From contig CAJZEE010000036.1 of NCBI GenBank assembly GCA_915066865.1, forward strand, positions 1 to 18,485: a DNA stretch of 18,485 nt, in the 5' to 3' direction. Source of the DNA: an uncultured Veillonella sp. (GTDB lineage: Bacteria; Bacillota; Negativicutes; Veillonellales; Veillonellaceae). A program made the position numbers and the translations under genes. The notes beneath the pieces are model-generated. The model did not search any database. It had not been told where the DNA came from and saw nothing but the letters and a program-made list of their open reading frames with translations. Below, piece by piece: positions 1 through 7,120 of the stretch (its first letter is position 1; each line of letters starts with the position of its first letter).

Positions 1-102
1 CACCTACTATTATACTTGAATTAAAGCTACAAAGTCAGTAACTTTTTATGCATTATGAAAAATTTCTATAACAGATACAAGTATAATTATAAAATTATAT
101 GC
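1..102. other. Non-coding tail downstream of alaS
   Basis: AT-rich stretch following the alaS stop codon. I see no convincing intrinsic terminator (no GC stem followed by a T-run on the minus strand) and no gene. A 10-bp inverted repeat (9-18 against 78-87) has a loop of about 59 nt and is too loose to interpret. Confidence 0.5.
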
Positions 103-2718
103 CTATTGTAACATAGATTTTAAGGCTTCACCACCAGCTTTTAATGCTTCCATCAATTTAGCTGGCTCTTTACCACCTGCTTGTGCCATATCCGGACGAC
201 CACCGCCATTACCACCAGCTACTTGAGCAGCCGCTTTAACGATATTACCTGCTTTTGCACCTTTAGCAACGACATCTTTGGATACTTTACATACAAAGTT
301 TACCTTGTCATCGCCCATAATAGCACCTACGAGTACTACGCCAGAGCCATTTAATTTATCAAGACCCATATCAGCTAAATCACGCAATTCATCAATGGAG
401 GACGCTTTTACAGCGGCAGCAACAAATTCAACATCACCTACTACAACTTTACCCGCAATGATATCAGCTGCACCAGCAGCAGAAACTTCTTTACGAATTT
501 GTTCTAATTCTTTAGCAGTTTCTTTAGCTTCTGCTAATACTTGGTGTAAGCGTTCTTCTATTTGAGGGGATTTAGTTTTAAGCTCACTTGCCATGCGTTC
601 AATAGTCAAACGATCTTGTTTTGCTGCATCAAGAGCTGCACGACCAGTAATCGCTTCGATACGACGTACACCAGAACCGATACCAGCTTCTGAAGTTAAG
701 CGGAAAGAGCCAATGAATGCGGTATTTCCTACGTGGGACCCACCACACAATTCAACGGAGAATCCTGGGACCTCAACAACGCGAACCACATCGCCATATT
801 TATCTCCGAAGAGTGCCATAGCACCTTTTGCTTTTGCTTCATCCATGGACATTTCAGCAATGGCAAGATCAGTTGCTTTAAGTATCTCTTCGTTTACAAG
901 TGCTTCGATTTGATCAAGTTCCTCTTGCGTTACAGGGGAGAAATGGGTGAAGTCGAAACGCAAGTAATCAGGAGTTACTAGAGAACCAGCTTGATTAACA
1001 TGCTCGCCAAGAACCTTTTTCAATGCTGCATGTAACAAGTGTGTTGCTGTATGGTTGCGGGCCATTGCTGCACGGCGATTTGTATCCACTTCAAGAGTGA
1101 CATCATCGCCTTCAGAGATGGAGCCTTCTACAACAGTGCCGATATGGTATACAGTGCCTTCTGGTAAACGTTTAGTGTTATGAACCTCTACTTTACCCAT
1201 TGAGCCTACAATAAAGCCTGTATCGCCTAATTGTCCGCCCCCTTCTGCATGGAATGGAGTCGTACGTACGATGATAGTAATTTCATCACCGTCAGCAGCT
1301 GTTTGTAAACGTTCAGCACCTTTACCTATCATCAATACAGAAGATGCTTCTACAGCCTCGTTCTCAAGAAGTTCTTCGTCTTTCAAGAATGTAATATCCG
1401 GTGTTGCTACCTTTGCATCTTCTTTAACACGGGCTTCACGAGCGCGTTCACGTTGCTCTTTCATAGCAGCTTCAAAGCCTTCATGGTCGATTGTAAAACC
1501 ACGTTCAGAAGCGATTTCCTCTGTTAATTCCCAAGGGAATCCATAGGTATCATATAGTTTGAATACTTCAGAACCAGGAACTACAGTTGCCTTTTCAGCG
1601 GCTAATGTATCGATTAAGGAGTTTAATAACTCAAGACCTTGTTCCAAGGTTTGGTTAAAGCGTTCTTCTTCGTTTTGAACCACGCGTTTAACGAAGTCTT
1701 GTTTCTCAGCAATAGATGTAATACCAGGGCCAAGAATGTCTACGACTACATCAATAAGTGGTGTTAAGAAGATACCTTCAATACCAAGTAAACGGCCATG
1801 ACGTACAGCACGGCGTAAAATACGACGTAATACGTAGCCGCGACCTTCGTTGGATGGCAATACGCCATCGGAGATCAATGCAGTGACAGCACGAGCGTGG
1901 TCAGCGATAACTTTTAAAGAAACATCTGTATTTGGATCTTCGTTATATGTAACACCAGCGCGTTTTGCAGTGGCTTCGATGATTGGGAAAATCAAATCGG
2001 TTTCAAAGTTTGTTTTACAGCCTTGTAATACGGAAGCCAATCGTTCAAGACCGGCGCCTGTATCGATGTTTTTATGTTGTAATGGTTCATAAGATCCATC
2101 TGGCATTTTATTGAATTGAGTAAACACTAAGTTCCAAATTTCAAGATAGCGATCGCAATCACAGCCTGGCGCACAATTAGGGTCATCACAACCATGTTCA
2201 GGACCTTGATCAAAAAAGATTTCGCTATCTGGACCACATGGGCCTTCGCCAATTTCCCAGAAGTTATCTTCGAGACGCGTGATATGGCTCTCTTCTACAC
2301 CACAATCATTATGCCATGTATCATATGCCTCTTGGTCATCTGGATATACAGTAACATATAATCTATTTTTATCGAGTTTAATAACCTCAGTTAAAAACTC
2401 CCACGCCCAATGAATAGCTTCTTTTTTAAAGTAGTCCCCGAAAGAGAAATTCCCCAACATTTCAAAGAATGTATGATGCCGTGCTGTGCGCCCTACGTTT
2501 TCAAGGTCACCGGTACGCATACTTTTTTGGCATGTTGTAATACGACGACAAGGAGGTACCAATTTACCTGTAAAGAAAGGCTTCAATGGCGCCATACCTG
2601 CCCCGATCAATAACAAAGACGGATCGTTTTCTGGTATAAGAGAAAAACTATCTAATTTTAAATGTCCTTTACTTTCAAAAAACTGCAAGTATGCTTGACG
2701 CAGTTCATTACCCTTCAT
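103..2718 (-). CDS. alaS: Alanine--tRNA ligase
   Basis: Cytosolic class II synthetase that charges tRNA-Ala with alanine and hydrolyses mischarged Ser/Gly-tRNA-Ala. The 871-residue product is close to the family norm (E. coli about 876). The N-terminal catalytic core shows the GAGMAPLKPFF segment, class II motif 2 around RTARHHTFFEMLGNFSFGDY, and motif 3 at GAGLERLASV. A cysteine-rich GCDDPNCAPGCDCDRYLEIW insert is typical of Firmicute-type enzymes. The editing domain carries the zinc signature HTATH plus CGGSH, and the C-terminal C-Ala domain ends in the glycine-rich GGNGGGRPDMAQAGG. The ATG at 2718 is preceded by a strong AGGAGG about 9 nt upstream. It is transcribed alone, behind the terminator of the upstream NlpC/P60 gene. 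No T-box motif is visible in its leader. Identification is near certain. Confidence 0.98.
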   Translation of the reverse strand: MKGNELRQAYLQFFESKGHLKLDSFSLIPENDPSLLLIGAGMAPLKPFFTGKLVPPCRRITTCQKSMRTGDLENVGRTARHHTFFEMLGNFSFGDYFKKEAIHWAWEFLTEVIKLDKNRLYVTVYPDDQEAYDTWHNDCGVEESHITRLEDNFWEIGEGPCGPDSEIFFDQGPEHGCDDPNCAPGCDCDRYLEIWNLVFTQFNKMPDGSYEPLQHKNIDTGAGLERLASVLQGCKTNFETDLIFPIIEATAKRAGVTYNEDPNTDVSLKVIADHARAVTALISDGVLPSNEGRGYVLRRILRRAVRHGRLLGIEGIFLTPLIDVVVDILGPGITSIAEKQDFVKRVVQNEEERFNQTLEQGLELLNSLIDTLAAEKATVVPGSEVFKLYDTYGFPWELTEEIASERGFTIDHEGFEAAMKEQRERAREARVKEDAKVATPDITFLKDEELLENEAVEASSVLMIGKGAERLQTAADGDEITIIVRTTPFHAEGGGQLGDTGFIVGSMGKVEVHNTKRLPEGTVYHIGTVVEGSISEGDDVTLEVDTNRRAAMARNHTATHLLHAALKKVLGEHVNQAGSLVTPDYLRFDFTHFSPVTQEELDQIEALVNEEILKATDLAIAEMSMDEAKAKGAMALFGDKYGDVVRVVEVPGFSVELCGGSHVGNTAFIGSFRLTSEAGIGSGVRRIEAITGRAALDAAKQDRLTIERMASELKTKSPQIEERLHQVLAEAKETAKELEQIRKEVSAAGAADIIAGKVVVGDVEFVAAAVKASSIDELRDLADMGLDKLNGSGVVLVGAIMGDDKVNFVCKVSKDVVAKGAKAGNIVKAAAQVAGGNGGGRPDMAQAGGKEPAKLMEALKAGGEALKSMLQ

Positions 2719-2812
2719 GTGTATATTCCTCCTAAAATTATTTACTCTTCATTATAACTCAAAAACGATATAAAATCTATCAAAAACATTGAGATTATGC
2801 GGAATTCACGCA

Positions 2813-2843
2813 CTTTCACACCAATCCAATCAGACCGTGAAAG
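2813..2843. promoter_or_regulatory. Dyad in the alaS upstream region
   Basis: A perfect 7-bp inverted repeat, CTTTCAC (2813-2819) and GTGAAAG (2837-2843), with a 17-nt loop. It lies about 95-125 nt upstream of the alaS ATG, between a weak promoter candidate and the gene. It could be an RNA hairpin in the leader or an operator. There is no T-run, so it is not an intrinsic terminator. Confidence 0.3.
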
Positions 2844-2868
2844 ATATAAATTTTAATCCATATTTTTT

Positions 2869-2898
2869 ACAATAAAAGTAAAGGTCAAATTTAGTCAA
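2869..2898 (-). promoter_or_regulatory. Candidate alaS promoter
   Basis: On the minus strand TTGACT (2893-2898) is separated by 18 bp from TATTGT (2869-2874). The -35 matches 5 of 6 consensus bases and the -10 matches 4 of 6. This would give a leader of about 140 nt. In such AT-rich DNA a match of this quality is only suggestive. Confidence 0.3.
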
Positions 2899-2924
2899 TG
2901 TTAGTTAAATCGTAAATAATAAAC

Positions 2925-2980
2925 ATAAAAAGAGGTTATACAAATCAACAAAACAAAATTGATTCGTATAGCCTCTTTTA
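2925..2980 (-). terminator. Intrinsic terminator of the NlpC/P60 gene
   Basis: On the minus strand AAAAGAGGCTATAC pairs with GTATAACCTCTTTT (one G-T pair), extended inward by an ATCAA/TTGAT stem. A T-rich run follows. It starts about 15 nt after the stop codon and separates this gene from alaS. Confidence 0.85.
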
Positions 2981-2995
2981 TAGCTAGTTATTAAA

Positions 2996-3808
2996 TTAGC
3001 GTACAACGCGTTTTGCGCCGATGTAACGTTCACCCCAATAGCCAGTATCAAGATCTGCTACTGCAACACCACGACTGGAAGTGGCGCTAATGAACTTGCC
3101 ATCGCCAATATAAATGCCAGAGTGAGATGGACCTGGTTCATATGTTTCGAAGAATACCAAATCCCCTGCTTTCAAGTTCGCACGAGAAACTTCAACACCT
3201 ACGTTATACTGTTCATCTGCCAAACGTGGTAAGGAAATACCTTGTTTTTCAAATACATATTTAACATAACCAGAGCAGTCAAAGCCACTTGGAGTAGTAC
3301 CGCCAAATACATATGGTACACCGCGGTATTTGTCAGCTTCTGCCAAGATTGCGTGAATACTACTAGGTGTTTCATTTTTCGTAATATTGTTTAATTTAAC
3401 GTTCTTGCCATTAATGGATTGACCAGCGATACGACGGGATGTCGCGTTGCTGTTTGTAAAAGCGGATTTCGTTGCTACTGCTTTAGTCGCTGCATTTTGA
3501 GTCAATACTGCCTTCGTAGAACGAGGAGCACCCATCAATGCGTTATACGTAGCAGGGCCTACGATACCATCCACTGGAAGGCCACGATCTTGTTGGAACA
3601 AACGAACTGCCCACTTCGTTTCCTTACCATATACACCATTTTTATCTGTAGCATTATAGCCGTGTTTAATTAGTTGTTGTTGAACCGCTGTAACACTTTT
3701 GCCCTTATCACCATATTGTAATGTTGTTGCGCCAACCATGGCTGTTGTGGCACACACAAAAGTTAATGTTAATGCCGTTATTTTAACCTTACTATATTTT
3801 GACTTCAT
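2996..3808 (-). CDS. Exported NlpC/P60 endopeptidase with peptidoglycan-binding domain
   Basis: Predicted cell-wall hydrolase of 270 residues that cuts peptide stems of peptidoglycan. Residues 1 to about 28 form a Sec signal peptide (basic KSKYSKVK start, hydrophobic core, AxA-like end near MVGATT). Residues about 30-93 are a PG_binding_1 domain (YGDKGKSVTAVQQQL; GVYGKETKWAVRLFQ; GIVGPATYNAL). A Ser/Thr/Ala/Asn-rich linker follows, then an NlpC/P60 domain from about residue 150 with catalytic Cys178 (FDCSGYVKYVF) and His229 (PSHSGIYIGDGKFI). The usual third catalytic position (FIHA in many relatives) appears as Ser in FISA. I chose the ATG at 3808 because GGAAAGGAAG precedes it at proper spacing; a TTG at 3823 is in frame but would put that ribosome site inside the gene. 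It lies 84 nt after the glycosyltransferase gene with no terminator between, so the two may be co-transcribed. Confidence 0.93.
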   Translation of the reverse strand: MKSKYSKVKITALTLTFVCATTAMVGATTLQYGDKGKSVTAVQQQLIKHGYNATDKNGVYGKETKWAVRLFQQDRGLPVDGIVGPATYNALMGAPRSTKAVLTQNAATKAVATKSAFTNSNATSRRIAGQSINGKNVKLNNITKNETPSSIHAILAEADKYRGVPYVFGGTTPSGFDCSGYVKYVFEKQGISLPRLADEQYNVGVEVSRANLKAGDLVFFETYEPGPSHSGIYIGDGKFISATSSRGVAVADLDTGYWGERYIGAKRVVR

Positions 3809-3892
3809 ATGCTTCCTTTCCAAAAAACTTTTAAAGTAAGTTATTTATTCAAAATATACTAACCGTCTATTTATTTGCATTCACAAATACAG

Positions 3893-4903
3893 CTAGTCTT
3901 CTTTGCTCTTGTTGGTATAAGCCTCTGGTGCCATAAAAACATCTGCACTGCTTGGTCCGAGTAACGGAGCCTCTTCATGCTCTTCAAAATTTATAGCTGA
4001 CTTAACCCAATACAAAGGCCGTTGCTTCACCTCTTCAAAAATACGACCTACATACTCGCCAATGATCCCCAGTCCGACGAGTTGAATTCCACCAATAAAC
4101 AAGATTGATACGCCCAAGGTTGTCCACCCATTCAAAGCTTGTCCTGTAAGATATACATACAAAAGATGTAAGATGAGCAAAAAGCTCATTCCACCACAAA
4201 GTACACCTACATACAAGGCCGCCCGTAAAGGCACCCTTGAAAAAGCGGTTACACCATCGAGAGCAAATCGAATCATTTTACGCACACTAAACTTTGAGAC
4301 ACCTGCAAATCGAGGTGGTGCCACAAAGTGCAACTCTGCTTGTCTATACCCTAAGGCGCCGACAATACCGCGCAAAAATCGACCATGTTCTCTAAATCGT
4401 TTCAACGTGCCCAATGCTTTACTATTCATGAGGCGGAAATCTGACCCACCTTCAACAATAGGAACATCGGCCATTTTGTTCATTAGTTTGTAATAATACT
4501 TAGACGTGAAAGATTTAGCCCAACTAGCGTCATCAGTTGAATCGCGAATGGTACGCACCACATCATACCCTGATTCCCACAATCGAACTAGTTCAGGAAT
4601 CAATGCAGGCGGATGCTGCATATCACCGTCCATTGTAATGACTGCATCGCCATGAGCATAATCAAGTCCACATGTAAGTGCCGTTTGATGCCCAAAGTTA
4701 CGAGCCAGCAATAACACTTTAACATGTTTATCATTGAATGCAATTTCACGCAGTATCATAGCTGACGAATCACTAGATCCATCATCCACGAAGATTAGTT
4801 CATAATCATACGTGAGACCTGACATAACATCAGTTACAGCTTTATAAAAGTTCGCTATATTTTCCTCTTCGTTATATACAGGCACTACAATAGAAAGTAA
4901 CAT
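3893..4903 (-). CDS. GtrB/DPM-like family 2 glycosyltransferase, membrane-anchored
   Basis: Probable polyisoprenyl-phosphate glycosyltransferase. Relatives move a sugar from a nucleotide donor to undecaprenyl phosphate for later use outside the membrane, for example in modifying surface glycans. The 336-residue product has an N-terminal GT-A fold with SIVVPVYNEEENI, FVDDGSSDSS, the DxD-type metal site MDGDMQHPP, and GGSDFRLMNSKAL. Two hydrophobic spans follow at about residues 225-252 and 258-282 (ending GLGIIGEYVGRIF), the layout seen in GtrB/YfdH/ArnC-like enzymes. The donor sugar cannot be told from the sequence. The ATG at 4903 follows GGAGG at 6 nt. No partner flippase or transferase gene lies alongside; the downstream neighbour is a cell-wall hydrolase, which fits a general envelope role. 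Confidence 0.9.
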   Translation of the reverse strand: MLLSIVVPVYNEEENIANFYKAVTDVMSGLTYDYELIFVDDGSSDSSAMILREIAFNDKHVKVLLLARNFGHQTALTCGLDYAHGDAVITMDGDMQHPPALIPELVRLWESGYDVVRTIRDSTDDASWAKSFTSKYYYKLMNKMADVPIVEGGSDFRLMNSKALGTLKRFREHGRFLRGIVGALGYRQAELHFVAPPRFAGVSKFSVRKMIRFALDGVTAFSRVPLRAALYVGVLCGGMSFLLILHLLYVYLTGQALNGWTTLGVSILFIGGIQLVGLGIIGEYVGRIFEEVKQRPLYWVKSAINFEEHEEAPLLGPSSADVFMAPEAYTNKSKED

Positions 4904-4930
4904 AAATCCTCCAAAGTATTTTACTCACAT

Positions 4931-4959
4931 ATTTTATGTTAATTAGTAAATTAAGGCAA
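4931..4959 (-). promoter_or_regulatory. Candidate glycosyltransferase promoter
   Basis: On the minus strand TTGCCT (4954-4959), a 17-bp spacer, and TAAAAT (4931-4936). The predicted start lies about 20 nt before the ATG at 4903, leaving room for the GGAGG ribosome site. Confidence 0.45.
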
Positions 4960-5248
4960 ATGCTAAAGGTTAACAATAGGCCTAATAATCTTTATAAAGC
5001 CAGTAAATAAGCCGTTTCTCTATAAAACACCAATAAAACACTTCATTTACCCTTTATATAACTACAACAAATTAATATCATATTCATTTATTTGTAATGC
5101 TACTTAATAAAGCAACTTATAAAAAATATTTATTTTAATGATATGGAGATAAATATGATTATTTCTGATTTTATTAACTATTAATCAAAAATTTATATGT
5201 ATTTTTATCACAAATTTACTGAAAACATCTATTTTCATCTATTTTTCA
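4960..5248. other. AT-rich intergenic stretch without a gene
   Basis: About 290 bp of very AT-rich DNA between the hydrogenase-operon terminator and the glycosyltransferase promoter. I see no RNA gene, no sizeable reading frame on either strand and no clear repeat. Its composition is more extreme than the flanking genes. Confidence 0.6.
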
Positions 5249-5279
5249 TAAAAAGGAGACCCGTTAAGGGTCTCCTTTA
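5246..5279 (-). terminator. Intrinsic terminator of the hydrogenase operon
   Basis: On the minus strand AAAGGAGACCC, loop TTAAC, GGGTCTCCTTT, then a T-run. The 11-bp perfect stem begins one base after the TAG of the last operon gene, making a tight, strong operon end. Confidence 0.93.
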
Positions 5280-5657
5280 CTATAATCCAGCAGCATCAAT
5301 CCAAGATTGTAAATCTTCCTCCGCCAGTTCCATATCCTCTATATAAGCACCAGCTACAACTGGATACTTAGCGACCTCTACGGTATGTAAAATTGAGTCA
5401 TCACGACCATTTTTATAAGTCCCAATCCAGATTCCAGAAAATTGTGATTCATACCATTCTACAGGTTGATCAGTTTCATTAAAGTTAATCGTAATATGAC
5501 CGCGTCCAAGTGTTTCTAATACTTCAACTTGTTCTTCCTCTGTTAAACCCGTTTTTTCAATATAAATCGAATATGTCTCACCAGTTTCACGCAAATTCTT
5601 TAGAGCCAAACGCAACTCATTTAAAACAGCGCGAACATTACCATAATTTTCAATCAT
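5280..5657 (-). CDS. Short HyaF/HupH-like hydrogenase expression protein
   Basis: 125-residue cytosolic protein, last gene of the hydrogenase operon. Its central part (LETLGRGHITINF, then ESQFSGIWIGTYKNG, then HTVEVAKYP) resembles the C-terminal conserved domain of HupH/HyaF. Those proteins assist maturation of the hydrogenase small subunit in Proteobacteria. HyaF and HupH are about 285 residues long, so this looks like a single-domain version rather than a truncation: it has its own ATG at 5657 with AGGAG upstream, and a normal stop followed by a terminator. No cysteine motif or membrane segment is present. Assignment rests on the recognised domain pattern plus operon position; the biochemical role is inferred. 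Confidence 0.72.
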   Translation of the reverse strand: MIENYGNVRAVLNELRLALKNLRETGETYSIYIEKTGLTEEEQVEVLETLGRGHITINFNETDQPVEWYESQFSGIWIGTYKNGRDDSILHTVEVAKYPVVAGAYIEDMELAEEDLQSWIDAAGL

Positions 5658-5725
5658 AAATACTCCTATACAGAGACTATCTTTACATTCTATAAGCTAT
5701 CTATATACTATATGAAATTTTCACT

Positions 5726-6304
5726 TTATGCTTTAGGCTCAGCTACTACGCCCCATTCTCGTAGTACATTCAAAACACGTTTCTTAACCTCAGGCAAGGC
5801 GTATTGTACCGGCTCGCTAGGTTCAAAACCAATTTCCAATGATTCCGGCTCTACACCGATAACCACTGCATCTTCTAATGGATCCTCTTGAATAGCACGG
5901 ATACGTAAAATATCTTGCATTCCTACTTCATGTACAGAAATATGTTCCGTAAAATATTGTTCTAATTCCTTATGAGGAAATTCATATATAGTTCCTGGAG
6001 CATCTCCGCCATTAATAGCGTCTACAAGAAGGATTTTCTTCATACCACGCATATACGTAAGTAATTCCATTCCCATAGTGCCACCGTCAATAATGGAAAT
6101 TGCAGGCGTAAATGTGAAAGATTCTTTCAATTCTTTTACTACATGAACACCTAATCCCTCATCGGTAAGCAAAATATTGCCGACTCCGAGTAGGATAATT
6201 TCATTGTCTCCATCATCATAAAGGCTATTTAAATCAATACGCGGACCCTCTGAGTCCGCGTATTGTTCCAAGCCACTGATGATATCAGTACTTGTATTAA
6301 TCAT
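5726..6304 (-). CDS. hyaD: Hydrogenase maturation protease (HyaD/HybD family)
   Basis: Nickel-dependent endopeptidase that removes the C-terminal extension of the large subunit once the NiFe site is loaded. The 192-residue length matches the family. The start region has GVGNILLTDEGLG (the Glu corresponds to HybD Glu16), followed by IIDGGTMGMELL (Asp, as HybD Asp62) and SVHEVGMQDIL (His, as HybD His93); these are the family's nickel-binding residues. I placed the start at the ATG at 6304, which overlaps the end of the cytochrome b gene by 8 nt and begins just before the conserved core. The frame stays open to 6430, but the extra 42 residues read as an overlap with the cytochrome gene and are unlike the family. 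The overlap suggests translational coupling. Its expected substrate is the HyaB tail two genes upstream. Confidence 0.93.
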   Translation of the reverse strand: MINTSTDIISGLEQYADSEGPRIDLNSLYDDGDNEIILLGVGNILLTDEGLGVHVVKELKESFTFTPAISIIDGGTMGMELLTYMRGMKKILLVDAINGGDAPGTIYEFPHKELEQYFTEHISVHEVGMQDILRIRAIQEDPLEDAVVIGVEPESLEIGFEPSEPVQYALPEVKKRVLNVLREWGVVAEPKA

Positions 6305-7106
6305 TTTCTTGTAATTCTCTTTCTCTAGGATCATTAGGATCACTTGGACGGTATGTAGTACCAGATGGTTTATCAATACGTTCCCCACGACGACGTTTAC
6401 CATTGAGGTCTTCAATATCAATTGGATCATGAGCGTAATATTTCATACCGGAAACCATAGCCGATACTTCGCCCGATTCCTCCATAACATCTTCTCGGAA
6501 TGCCATATACACGTGAACAATAGTAAAGAACAAGAATCCCCACGCAATGTAGTGATGGATAACATGGACTTTGTATTCCCCACCAAATAATGTAACCACT
6601 GGTGAAAATAACATTCCTAGAACACCATTAGGGTCAATCCTCGAATACATTGCAAAACCCGTTAAGATTTCAAAGAAGAACATAATGTATACCATCATAT
6701 ACGCAGTTCTAGCTAAGGAATTACGAAGCCAATGATGTTCATGTTTTTGAGGAATCATTAAATAGTGCAATGTTGTTTCTTTAAGACCGTACCAATACCG
6801 TTTTTGACGGAATTTAGGTAATAATCTATCCCCTCTGTTCCAAAGAGCGCCTGCAAAACGGAAGATAAAGGAGAATGTTAAGATAACACCTGCAATGAAA
6901 TGAATACGCCGCATAGTTTCCATAGAGAACCAGCCATCAATAGCAAAGGTTGGTTCAGGGTTACCCGTAATCGCAGCAAAGCCTGGATCACCGATATATA
7001 GGCCTGTCCAGAACAATGCCGTTACACTAAGCACCATAGTCCAGTGGAATATGCGCAGCCATAGACTAAATACGACATACGCCTTTTTGTCAGTATGTAT
7101 TAACAT
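6297..7106 (-). CDS. hyaC: [NiFe]-hydrogenase cytochrome b subunit
   Basis: Integral membrane di-haem cytochrome b that takes electrons from the small subunit and reduces quinone. The 269 residues contain four hydrophobic spans at about 23-40, 68-88, 132-154 and 183-205. Candidate haem ligands are His21 (IFHW), His69 (RRIHF), the HVIHHYIAW pair before span four, and the histidine in TIVHVYM near its end, as in HyaC/HupC. The C-terminal tail is hydrophilic and charged. The gene lies 14 nt after hyaB and overlaps hyaD by 8 nt. The ATG at 7106 has a purine-rich GGGTGGTGGG upstream. Symbol given by family analogy to E. coli hyaC. Confidence 0.93.
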   Translation of the reverse strand: MLIHTDKKAYVVFSLWLRIFHWTMVLSVTALFWTGLYIGDPGFAAITGNPEPTFAIDGWFSMETMRRIHFIAGVILTFSFIFRFAGALWNRGDRLLPKFRQKRYWYGLKETTLHYLMIPQKHEHHWLRNSLARTAYMMVYIMFFFEILTGFAMYSRIDPNGVLGMLFSPVVTLFGGEYKVHVIHHYIAWGFLFFTIVHVYMAFREDVMEESGEVSAMVSGMKYYAHDPIDIEDLNGKRRRGERIDKPSGTTYRPSDPNDPRERELQEND

Positions 7107-7120
7107 AAGCCCACCACCCT

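Noticed and set aside
9..87. Inverted repeat (9-18 and 78-87) as alaS terminator
   Set aside because: The loop is about 59 nt, the arms are AT-rich and no T-run follows; it would not act as an intrinsic terminator.
278..2698. Several plus-strand frames of 67-106 codons opposite alaS
   Set aside because: Antisense shadows of a strongly conserved gene; low-complexity translations, no ribosome sites, no recognisable domain.
5155..5184. Nine-codon plus-strand mini-ORF (MIISDFINY) with GGAG upstream
   Set aside because: It is followed by no plus-strand gene or attenuator it could control, and such matches arise by chance in DNA this AT-rich.
6305..6430. Longer frame for the hydrogenase maturation protease
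   Set aside because: The additional residues overlap the cytochrome b coding region in another frame and do not resemble the protease family; the ATG at 6304 gives the usual length.
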